From Cladorhizidae sp. MBARI D1340-BT2 (lineage: Eukaryota > Porifera > Demospongiae > Poecilosclerida > Cladorhizidae): 64,000 nucleotides of DNA. Where the stretch lies: the NCBI GenBank assembly GCA_028752905.1, contig JAQNBH010000015.1, forward strand, positions 30,936,488-31,000,487. The letters run 5' to 3'. The notes below the pieces were generated by a model. It was not told where the DNA came from and did not search any database. It saw only the letters and a program-made list of their open reading frames with translations. The translations under genes were made by a program, and so were the position numbers. Below are positions 10,102 through 18,882 of the stretch, piece after piece; the stretch's first letter is position 1, and every line of letters starts with the position of its first letter.

Positions 10102-13100
10102 CTATACACAGATACATCACAACATAATGTGTCCATCCTCAGAACCCCCCCTCATCCCTTTATTTCAGCCTCAGAACCCCCCTCCCCCCTTTATTTCAGC
10201 CGAAGTATCCCCCCCCCCCCCCCACATTAGACTGACTCGGTGGTTTCTGATGCAAAAACTGAATTACAAGGATGAATTGTTCCCGAGGGTGTGGCTAGGC
10301 TTGTTCACACCAAACTCTATTAAATACCAGAGAACCATTCACGAGTGCTGTTATATATAGGTGTGCTGTATATGAATGTGCTGTATATTTCAGTCCCAGA
10401 ACTAAAATAATACTAATAATAAAAAATAATAAAAAAATAAAAAATAAAAAATAGAAACTCCGGCCTGAACAGCCGAGTAGTTCCAAACATTCCTGAATGG
10501 AAAAAATCAACTTTCAGTACTGAACTATGAAAGTATGGTTTCAGCTGTACTATCAGAATGGAACTGTCTCGGGTTTAGTAATGAAGAGTGAATTGACTGT
10601 TCCAGGTGTTCCAAGAGCATGGAACAGCAGAGTGGTTCCGAAACAACAGAACTGTTCCAGGTGTACACTATACTATAGTGAGTATCCTCCATGGGTTCAA
10701 GAATAGAACCGTTGCAGGAGTGCCAGATGAAGAGGGACTGACTGTTCCAGGTGTGCATATACAGTATCTTAATTGACTGTGCATACCACTCCACTTGATA
10801 CTTTACCTATTAGCATTGTAGATCTGAGGGACCAAACAACAGTCAGCCATCGTGACCTGTTAGAACACACACACACACACCACACAGTTATTGGTATTAA
10901 TACAACTGATTACATCACTAGCAGAGATACATGTATCCACACTCCATTGGCATTCCACGAGTGTTTCCAAGCTACTGTGGCATCCAGCGACCTCGCAACA
11001 CACAAAGCTACATGTACCTATTATGGCTACTCAACTCCCCCCTCCCAAACCCGTCGAAGACAACGCTTCCCAAATTCAGCAACTGTGGGTTCTTCTAATA
11101 GAGTAGGGCTAGAGGAAGTCTCACTAGCAGTGCTTGCGTTATGGGAGCTCTAACATAGCTAGCGTAGTTTGTTGGTAATGGTGTCATGTTGCGTTATTTG
11201 TGTGCTATTGTCAGGAGTGTGAACACATGTGCACAGGTGTATTACACACGTGCAAGTATATTACACACGTGCAAGTGTATATACACACGTGCAAGTGTAT
11301 ACACACGTGCAAGTGTATATACACACGTGCAAGTGTATATACACACGTGCAAGTGTATATACACACGTGCAAGTGTATATACACACGTGCAAGTGTATAC
11401 ACACACGTGCAAGTGTATACACACGTGCAAGTGTATACACACGTGCAAGTGTATTTCAAATGGCCAAGAATTGCAAGTGCTATGGCATTTTTGGGGGTGA
11501 TGATGGGTGGCCTCCAGTGAGCCTGGAGTCCAATGTCGCCAAACGCAACATAGCCCATGCCTGTCCCAGTGTACAAGTACACCTTCCTGCCGAGTTCAAG
11601 CTTCCTCGCTTCACAACTGTGGCTGTGCATCAAGAAGAAACACACACCACATCACACACACCACATCACACACACTATATACACATCACACGCATTTTCT
11701 ATAGCCGACAACAAGATTCATGTAACACAAAAAAAACTGGTAAAGTACCTACAGATTTGGTTGCTTAGCTAAGATTACCCCTAGACTGACTCTTAGTCAG
11801 GCTCCCAATGGCTGTTTGGTGCCTGTTTGCTCCCCGACTTGGAAGAAGCTGGAGCGCTAAACAACCACCCACGTTGTATGACTGACCTCATCTCCAACGC
11901 AATATTTCCCAGCAGTTTTTTCCAAGACTTTCTCCAAACCTAAAACAGACGGGTTAGTTGGGGGTGGGGTGGGTTGGGTAAGTTGATGAATAGCAAAGGA
12001 CATCATAATACCATTAAAGGACATTTCCTGGAGTGTGTACAGACTTGGCACCCTTGCTTGGGAAATCTAACGGTATAATTGAACGCACTAGTAGCAAATG
12101 TTCCAGCAAGCAATGGAAATTGAGCCACTTGGAATGACATTTCCCAGTAGAGTCACTTCTGTTGTGATGATGCTGAAGGATTGTATTTGTGGCCAGTACA
12201 TTACTCCACAAGTAGAGGAGGGAAGGAGCACTGTCCTGCTACGTTACGTAGCAAATGCAGGCACACTCCTTTTTGCAAGGGTGAAGGGGTTAAGAGCATG
12301 CCATGGAGAGTGAAGGGGTTAAGATCAGAGGGCATAGGTGCCTGTGCAGCCTTTCCCAGCGCCTTGAACAGAAGGACAGGCATGGAAAGGAAGGTTCTGA
12401 GAGAGCAGTTGTGATCGTCGACCTTCTTTTCCAGAAAAACAAGTCGAACGAGAAGTCGAATTTCTATGCTATTTCTTATTGTGTGATAATTGTTTACTGG
12501 GCAAGAGAGAGGGCAAAGTGCGTATGGTTCACACACATACACACCACACACACAGTATATATTGTGAATAGTGTCCATGTTTGTGTAGGCATTATTCATT
12601 GGGGGCATCAAGAATCACTACCTAATCATTGTTTTGTAATATGATGACCCTTACCATTGAAACCAAGCTCTATCCAGTGCTTGCCCCATTCTGCTTTCTT
12701 CTCACTTCCAACATACTTGAGGACCCTGAGGTTCTAATACATTACAGATATATACACACACAGTATTTAATACACACAGACATGCACGTGTAGACTGTTC
12801 TACCTGAACAGGTTGGATTCCACTAGCAATGCAGTCAGAAACAGCTCGAACCTACACACACACAACGTAGTACATGTATGATTTAACCGTCTCATTCCAA
12901 CAGGTCATATTAGTATAGCCATGTAGTCGGAAACAGCTCGAACCCACACATGCACAACATTAAATGATTTAACCCTCTCACTCCAGCAGGTCATATTAGT
13001 AAAACTAGTTCATTCTAATTATAGCATTATGGCTCGTGGCCATGCTGAGAGCACCAACCCAACAGCTGCAGTCATCGTCGGTTACTTTTCTGTCTAGACA

Positions 13101-16100
13101 AGTTGTCAGAGCTCTTGTGAGCTGCTGAGCCACGGGCAGCCAAGCTAATCTCACGCAGGAGTGCATGAACAAGTCCTTGTTTTGATAAAATACTTCCTGC
13201 TGTTCAAACGTATCAGCTCCAAGACCCGAGGATGATCTTGTGCTGAGGGAAGAGTGTGTATGTATGTGCACACCAGAAACGAACCAGAGGTATTATAAAC
13301 TGAAGCACCTTGCTAAACCTCTTGTTCTGGCATGTTTGTGATATGGATGTTCTCTACAGGTGCTCAGCTTGTGATGGCTGCTCACCTGAGTGCCCTCAAC
13401 AAAATGGGCTGCTGGTTGGGAAGCAGAGTTGTACATGTGAAATATGGGTGTGGGAGAGCTTTGTTGTGATGTCATCAGGCAGTGCTTGATGGCTGATGGA
13501 GTTGTTAGAGCCCTGAGGGGAGGACTGTGCAAAAGCTCGCAATAACTTCAGACATTTTGTTTTATATCTCGCATGCTTGGTCTGTTAAGGGGAGACAATG
13601 GCATTTTTTAAATTTTGTTTTTTTAACCTATGGTTACCACTTTAGAGCTCCGTAGATTCTGTAAACTTCATGGTATGGACTTGATATATAACTCGAAAGA
13701 TAGGTCTCTCTGTGTGCTCTCTTTTGATACTAAACTATTTTTCATAGGTATAACTATAGGCAAGTTACTAGACCTAAAGTGGAGGGACCTCAAAACCTGA
13801 ATGCCTGAATTGGCCGCATAAATATCTCTAGATTGCAAAGTGCTAAAGATTTAATTAGCACCAGTGGCTAGAGGAAGCTCTACTTCTATGCAACGAGTGT
13901 TTTCATTAGGCGTTAAAATGTAAGTATGTGGTCAAGCGCGGGGTGGAAAATGAATTTTCTAGCCACTGGTGCTAATTTCAAATCTTTAGCACTTCGCAAT
14001 CTGGAGATATTTATGCGGCCAATTCAGGCATTCAGGTTTTGAGGTCCATCCACTTTAGGTCTAGTAACTTGCCTATAGTTATACCTATGAAAAATATTTT
14101 AGAATCAAAAGAGAGCACACAGAGAGACCTATCTTTTGAGCTATATATCAAGTCCATACCATGAAGTTTACAGAATCTACGGAGCTCTAAAGTGGCAACC
14201 ATAAGTTAAAAAAAAATTTTTTAATGCCATTGTCCTCCCTATCTGCATAGTTAGCATATCTCTCCTCGGTGGACTATTGCAGTTGCCTTTCCTCAACCAT
14301 GTTCTCTCTTGACCTCGCTGAAGGGATTGTGTCGTTACCTGGCCAAGCTTGACAAAGTTTCTTCTCCCTCACGACAATGATGCATCCACGTTCATGTCTT
14401 GAGGAATGGAGTGTATGTCAGAATAAAACTCCGGCATCCTTGCCCTGACAGCTACTAGCTTTATGCAGCCCACATGCCTCTGAATCTGTGGCTCATCTTC
14501 TCGATCCTTCTTCACCAAGACAATTATTTCCTAATTTACTTAAGTTCTCTTTATTCAAGACATTCACATCTTTTAGCATCACAGTGTGAGCATACAAATA
14601 GGTACAGAGATAGATACACTTACACCTCAGATATGGCCAGGAGTGGCAAAGCAAAACTCCCATTCAACCCCCTAGTGGGGGGGGGGGGCGTCTCGCATCA
14701 CTCATCAATACACTTTATGGATACTTAGTGGATTTTATCATCATATCACGACTGCTACATGTACGTATATCACATGCCTGTTATGTATGTCAATTAATGT
14801 TGTGTATGTCACATGACTGTTATGTATATCACATGACTGTTATATTAACATGATATCACACTACTTCTAACCTGCTGTCTCTTGATTGGGTCATCTCTGG
14901 GGAGAAGAGTGGGGCCAGGCCTAGTCTCATCCAGGTACTCGATAATGGAGAGCTGATAATAATAACAACAACACTTCTGGCTAACCAATTGTAACACATA
15001 AAGTGCTCTAGTTCATCTTCCTCATGAGCTCCGTCTCTCCTATAACCACACCTTTCTCACCCTCCCCTCCCACTTCTCTCCCCCTCTGGACACCATTCAC
15101 TCTCCTCCACCCCTTCCCCCAGCCACTCACAGACTGCGTGAGTGTGTGTCCGTCTATCTCCAAGGTGGGGACCTCGCACTGTGGATTCTTGGCCTTGTAG
15201 TCATCAGCATACTGTGTTCAGTTACAAATGCATAACATATAAATATGCACATCAAGGTTCAGAGGTCAAATATACACACTCTGTTATTCTGATGCTCATC
15301 TACCCATAGAGCTATTGTCAACCATCTTCAACCTGTCTCAACCCAGTGTGATGTGGGTCCAGTGTGTGTCCCCATAGAGCTACTGTCAACCAACTTCAAC
15401 CTGTCAACCCAGTGTGATGTTGGTCCAGTGTGGCCATTGTCACCCTTCTGCAACTTGCCTTAACCCAGTGTGATGTTGGTCCAGTGTGTGTCCCCATAGA
15501 GCTACTGTCAACATACTTCAACCCAGTGTGATGTTGGTCCAGTGTGTGTCCCCATAGAGCTATTGTCAACATACTTCAACCTGCCTCAACCCAGTGTGAT
15601 GGTCCAGTGTGTGTCCCCAAACCTACTTCAACCTCCTCAACAGTGTACATACTACATATTGTACATGTGTGTGTGTACATCTATATGTATGTACATGTGT
15701 GTATTATATATATATACGTAACAGTGATATAACTATCTGATATGTGGTATATTATGCAGGTGTTATTATGCACACCTCACCTGTTGTCCTCCATCTTGGA
15801 GCAAGTGGACAGGACAAAGGTCATAGTTAATCCTCTTCAACTCCAGAGCTAGCAAGACACAACACACATACATATCACTGCACTCAGCTTCATGAAGACC
15901 CTTTACCTACTGGATGTAAAGTTTTCATCGGGTGAAGTTTATCCACCTGTTTAGCCGCAACAAGAATCTATTCTAGCTCATGATTAAATAGCCACACCCA
16001 GATGTCACACTGGATATAACACACTGAATATATAAAAAAGTAATGTCCACCCTCTGCCCTGCCCTCAAACAACACCATAAACAGAGTTGCTCTGACCTAT

Positions 16101-18372
16101 GCCACATCTATAACACTGCATAAGCTGATTGCATGTCATTGGTCAGAATATGCGCATGCATAGCGTATCTATGTATGCTTCATCTCAGCGCCGTATGTTC
16201 ACCCGTTTAAAAAATATGAACGGGTCGCCCGTCTTAAATAATGTGGGCTTGTGTAACGCAAGTGTGAACAGGCTGCATGGTTAATACCTGCTATCCCTTT
16301 ACCAGATACCAGAACAAGCCAACCTGAAATACATCTATAGGACCAACAACAAGCCAAGACTCCTAATCAAGCCCTCCAAAAGCCATATCCCATAGACCCT
16401 CATACAATATATATATATTATTAGCATGTGCAGGTGAGAACAGGTGCATTGCTGACAGGAAAGGATGATGGACGCTCATCAACATGCTCTAGTTTTTCCA
16501 CTTTTCCTTCGCTTGCTACTCAATGCCATGCATATGTAGATTACTAGTATTGGATATACTAGAACGAAAAGAATTTTGGAGTATTTTGAATTTTCTAAGT
16601 TATGCAAGAGGCCACCATATATAGCATCCTATATGGACCCCACTAGCTTGTGAGGGGCCACCATATATAGCATCCTATATGGACCCTACTAACTGTGTGA
16701 GAGGCCACCATATATAGCATCCTATATGGACCCTACTAGCTGTGTGAGAGGCCACCATATATAGCATCCTATGTGGACACCACTAGCCCCTAACAACAAT
16801 GAGCACTATTTAAAATTTACTCCTAAAAATGAATGCTTGGGATGGTACTTTATATGCCAGTTAATTATCGACCCCTTACCGAATTTCATGTAGACCCCTT
16901 ACCTATTCTAACTCTCCAGGAGCAGGTGCTCCTGAAGTAGGAGTACAGGATTGGCTGCAGAGTGTTATAATATATTGATCATATTCAAAACAGACTAAAG
17001 TGCTGATACACCAATAATAATGCCCCTCTCCCACTCCACACCCACTCCACACATAAATTAGCAAGTCTAGTAATTCACGAGACAATATTCATATATAACC
17101 TATGTAATTTTTTAATGGGGGTATTCATGGTTGTCATCTAATGTGTGAATTTAGAACATCAGAGCAGGCTGCACCTTCCCCATCCACTTCATAAATATTC
17201 TCCCCCCACAAAATAAACTCCCCTAGTCATTATATATAATCTATGAATGTTCACACCTTCACTAGCTTCTCTTTTCGTTTTTACTCATTGGTTTCTCACA
17301 TGGATAAGGTGGGTGAAGGAGGAGGAGAGGGGTGATAAGGGAGGAGAGGGGGTGATAAGGGAGGAGAGGGGATGATAAGGGAGGAGAGGGGATGATAAGG
17401 GAGGAGAGGGGATGATAAGGGAGGAGAGGGGGTGATAAGGGTGGAGAGGGGATGATAAGGGAGGAGAGGGGGCGATAAGGGGGGAGAGGGGGTGATAAGG
17501 GAGGAGAGGGGGTGATAAGGGAGGAGAGGGGGCGATAAGGGAGGAGATGGGGTGATAAGGGAGGAGAGGGGGCGATAAGGGAGGAGAGGGGGCGATAAGG
17601 GAGGAGAGGGGGTGATAAGGGAGGAGAGGGGGCGATAAGGGAGGAGAGGGGGCGATAAGGGAGGAGAGGGGGTGATAAGGGAGGAGAGGGGGTGATAAGG
17701 GAGGAGAAAGGGAGGAGAGGGGGTGATAAGGGAGGAGAAAGGGAGGAGAGGGGGTGATAAGGGTGGAGAGGGATGATAAGGGAGGAGAGGGGGTGATAAG
17801 GGAGGAGAGGGGGTGATATGGGAGGAGAAAGGGAGGAGAGGGGGTGATAAGGGTGGAGAGGGATGATAAGGGAGGAGAGGGGGTGATATAAGGGTAAGGG
17901 AAAAGGACTTCCACCAGGTCAAAATCTTGGCAAAGCGGTCTGATTGGTCAACACGCAAGACTAGGGCACTATGCAGCTTAACGACTACTTCATAAAATAC
18001 CAGTGATGGTACCAAATTCTATATGGACATTAATATATTATGTGTCTCCAAGACTTATAACCTGACTGAAGGACAACCTTTTAGGCTTTCCTCACATGAG
18101 GCACACCAAATGAAAGGGCACATGGAAAAAACAAGTTATTTGCGGTACTGTAGGTACTGTAGGAGGCCATTTTCCTATAGTGGTATGATAATTTCTAATT
18201 TCCATTAAAGAACACAGTTTGCTACAAACCTAGGCAGAAGCTAACATTTGCATCACATAAATGGCATCATCTTTTATCATACTAGCGTCTTGTTATTGAA
18301 GTAGCATGCTTGGATACCAAGAATACATGACGTTACAGCGAGTACACTGTTTCTGGATCATACCTTCGCCAT
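9981..18372 (-). CDS. GSTZ1: GSTZ1: maleylacetoacetate isomerase / glutathione S-transferase zeta (10 exons, complete)
   Basis: Cytosolic (and mitochondrial) glutathione-dependent cis-trans isomerase turning maleylacetoacetate into fumarylacetoacetate in tyrosine/phenylalanine breakdown. Joined exons, in order on the minus strand: 18364-18372, 16903-16954, 15781-15848, 15131-15211, 14872-14952, 12804-12851, 12655-12733, 11887-11939, 10807-10856, 9981-10101. They sum to 642 bp, 213 residues plus stop; human is 216. All introns are GT-AG and every phase fits. Landmarks: PILYSYFRSTCSWRVRIA active-site segment (residues 4-21), DGGQQ, EVPTLEIDG with the cis-proline, TQSLSIIEYLDETRPGPTLL, GIQPVQNLRVLKYV, TAGKYCVGDEVTMADCCLVP, RFKVDLTAYP, LEAFQKASPNQQPDCPP. 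The usual Ser-Ser-Cys is Ser-Thr-Cys (S12, T13, C14): the catalytic serine and the cysteine are kept. The start lies 139 bp from the divergent POMT2 start. Introns hold a foldback MITE and several minisatellites. Confidence 0.95.
10390..10455. repeat. A-rich (AATAAAA)n tract
   Basis: Simple AT-rich microsatellite in GSTZ1 intron 9. Confidence 0.7.
10520..10790. repeat. Degenerate repeat of GAACTGTTCCAGGTGT
   Basis: Irregular recurrences of TGTTCCAGGTGT and GGAAC..CAGAGTGGTTCC in GSTZ1 intron 9. Some pairs are inverted (GGAAC/GTTCC). An old, decayed minisatellite. Confidence 0.55.
10807..10856 (-). CDS. GSTZ1: GSTZ1 exon 9
   Basis: Codes VTMADCCLVPQIYNAN plus two bases of the split arginine. 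The acceptor is CTAACAG, the donor GTAAAG. The TMADxCLVPQ motif matches the zeta C-terminal domain. Confidence 0.93.
11115..11470 (+). repeat. Dispersed repeat family C (SINE-like), copy with internal minisatellite
   Basis: Begins CTCACTAGCAG.GCTT.CGTTATG, then GAGCTCTAACATAGCTAG, GTAGTTTGTTGGTAATG, CATGTTGCGTTATTTGTG, ACACATGTGCA and AAATGGCC. The same order of blocks occurs at 51665-51830 and 57835-58140. In this copy the ACACATGTGCAGGTATAT block is expanded into the array at 11231-11455. Confidence 0.65.
11231..11455. repeat. 18-20-bp minisatellite, ACACGTGCAAGTGTATAT
   Basis: Twelve units, the first two shorter. Each has the palindromic CACGTG core. It sits inside repeat family C and appears to derive from its ACACATGTGCAGGTATAT block. 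Confidence 0.88.
11515..11640. repeat. Dispersed repeat family E, copy 1 (inverted relative to 21240-21370)
   Basis: About 125 bp shared with 21240-21370 at about 93-95% identity, opposite orientation, each followed by a CA/TG-rich tract. On the minus strand both copies read [12 protein letters not shown] and [14 protein letters not shown] in one frame. No protein family is recognised. Confidence 0.7.
11887..11939 (-). CDS. GSTZ1: GSTZ1 exon 8
   Basis: Codes (G)LEKVLEKTAGKYCVGDE. The acceptor is TGTTTTAG, the donor GTCAGT. Confidence 0.93.
12655..12733 (-). CDS. GSTZ1: GSTZ1 exon 7
   Basis: Codes NLRVLKYVGSEKKAEWGKHW then IELGFN plus one base. The acceptor is GTATTAG, the donor GTAAGG. Confidence 0.93.
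12804..12851 (-). CDS. GSTZ1: GSTZ1 exon 6
   Basis: Codes VRAVSDCIASGIQPVQ; compare the human segment VRMISDLIAGGIQPLQ. The acceptor is GTGTAG, the donor GTAGAA. Confidence 0.93.
12905..12955 (-). pseudogene. Duplicated ghost of GSTZ1 exon 6 5' half
   Basis: On the minus strand GTTCGAGCTGTTTCCGACTA repeats the start of exon 6, followed by divergent sequence. The base pair before it is GG rather than AG, so the acceptor is lost, and the frame reaches a stop within about 14 codons. The flanking TGTGTG-rich tract is also duplicated. Confidence 0.65.
13300..13555 (-). repeat. Dispersed repeat family B, inverted copy
   Basis: The reverse complement begins AAAATGTCTGAAGTTATTGC and contains CTCCCCTCAGGGCTCT and CATCAAGCACTGCCTGATGA, nearly identical to 52530-52620. 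It then diverges. Lies in GSTZ1 intron 5. Confidence 0.75.
13590..14240. mobile_element. Foldback MITE: about 290-bp inverted arms with an 80-bp loop
   Basis: The left arm (about 13590-13880) and right arm (about 13955-14240) are inverted copies, about 95% identical by eye. Both start GGRRGACAATGGCATT and share TAGAGCTCCGTAGATTCTGT, CTTTAGGTCTAGTAACTTGC and GGCCGCATAAATATCT. The loop includes ATGTAAGTATGTGGTCAAGC. No coding capacity. Transcription through GSTZ1 intron 5 would yield a long hairpin RNA. Superfamily not assigned because a target duplication is not clear. Confidence 0.85.
14872..14952 (-). CDS. GSTZ1: GSTZ1 exon 5
   Basis: 27 codons: LSIIEYLDETRPGPTLLP then RDDPIKRQQ. The acceptor is TTATCAG, the donor GTTAGA. 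Confidence 0.93.
15131..15211 (-). CDS. GSTZ1: GSTZ1 exon 4
   Basis: 27 codons: YADDYKAKNPQCEVPTLEID then GHTLTQS. Carries the VPTL cis-proline glutathione-binding turn and the start of the QS motif. Confidence 0.94.
15290..15640. repeat. About 60-75-bp tandem repeat, five copies
   Basis: Units contain CAACCCAGTGTGATGTTGGT, CCAGTGTGTGTCCCC and ATAGAGCTACTGTCAAC, with indels. GSTZ1 intron 3. Confidence 0.82.
15781..15848 (-). CDS. GSTZ1: GSTZ1 exon 3
   Basis: Codes (A)LELKRINYDLCPVHLLQ then DGGQQ. The acceptor is CTTGCTAG, the donor GTGAGG. Confidence 0.93.
15850..16600. other. GSTZ1 intron 2, part without recognisable gene
   Basis: Holds the second copy of the CCGTATGTTCACCC hairpin repeat (16191-16250) and AT-rich sequence. 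No exon seen. Confidence 0.4.
16605..16785. repeat. About 57-bp tandem repeat, four copies
   Basis: Units contain GGCCACCATATATAGCATCC, TATATGGACCC and ACTAGCTGTGTGAGA. GSTZ1 intron 2. Confidence 0.85.
16903..16954 (-). CDS. GSTZ1: GSTZ1 exon 2 (active-site segment)
   Basis: Codes PILYSYFRSTCSWRVRI plus one base. The acceptor is ACTCTGCAG, the donor GTAAGG. An in-frame TGA upstream without an intervening ATG shows that the start codon lies in another exon. Confidence 0.94.
17300..17890. repeat. 20-bp purine minisatellite, GGGAGGAGAGGGGGTGATAA
   Basis: About 29 units in GSTZ1 intron 1. The top strand is almost pure purine with runs of four to six G, so G-quadruplex or triplex formation is plausible. 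The long reverse-strand ORFs are artefacts of a stop-free repeat. Confidence 0.92.
18364..18372 (-). CDS. GSTZ1: GSTZ1 exon 1 (start codon)
   Basis: Minus-strand ATGGCGAAG followed by the donor GTATGA gives MAK, which joins exon 2 to read MAKPILYSYF as in other GSTZ1 proteins. Only nine coding bases, but frame, donor and family alignment agree. Confidence 0.82.
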
Positions 18373-18511
18373 GGAGTAGTATAGCCGCGAGGGTGCTTTA
18401 GCAGGTGCGCAAAAACAAGAAAACAATTGTATAACGCCCACTCGATAGTGGAATTCAATATCACCCGCGATCTGGCACAGTTTGTTTACTTTGCCGCCAT
18501 TCTGTTGAGTT
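18373..18511. promoter_or_regulatory. Bidirectional promoter interval between GSTZ1 and POMT2
   Basis: 139 bp separate the two start codons and must contain both 5' UTRs and core promoters. No TATA box is evident near either start. GCCGCCATTCTG at 18493-18504 is close to the YY1 consensus, common just upstream of housekeeping start codons. CpG dinucleotides are denser here than in the flanks. Confidence 0.7.
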
Positions 18512-18882
18512 ATGGATACTTCAAGCATGAACGAGGAGGAGAGAAAAAGGAAGCTATCTGGAGGGCAAGAAGCAGTGGAGGATACAGCTGTTATGGAAGT
18601 TATGGACTCAGCAGGAGCTGCAGGAACGCAGCAAGGTGGAGAAGGAGAGGCATATAGTCAGGTGCAGTCTGTGAATACCAGTGAAGAAGAGAAAGTGTTG
18701 AGGACGAGGAGGAGGAGGAAGAAGAGTAGTGACAGTGGTGGAGGACAGACAAAGAAGGAGGACGGTGTGTATATGCCCCCCCTGGACACTAACATATGGG
18801 TGTTCTTCGGGGGCCTAATTCTGGTTCTGCTTGCGGCCATTTGCACAAGGTTTTATAAGATATCTCTGCCCAAGCACATAGC
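18512..18882 (+). CDS. POMT2: POMT2 exon 1
   Basis: ATG at 18512 gives 123 codons plus two bases. The N-terminal tail has Glu-rich patches and [11 protein letters not shown]. The first membrane helix is [20 protein letters not shown]. The donor is GC|GTGAGT at 18883. The start is the first in-frame ATG after the promoter interval. Confidence 0.92.

Noticed and set aside
10773..11153. 126-codon plus-strand ORF
   Set aside because: It overlaps GSTZ1 exon 9 on the opposite strand and repeat sequence; no recognisable protein.
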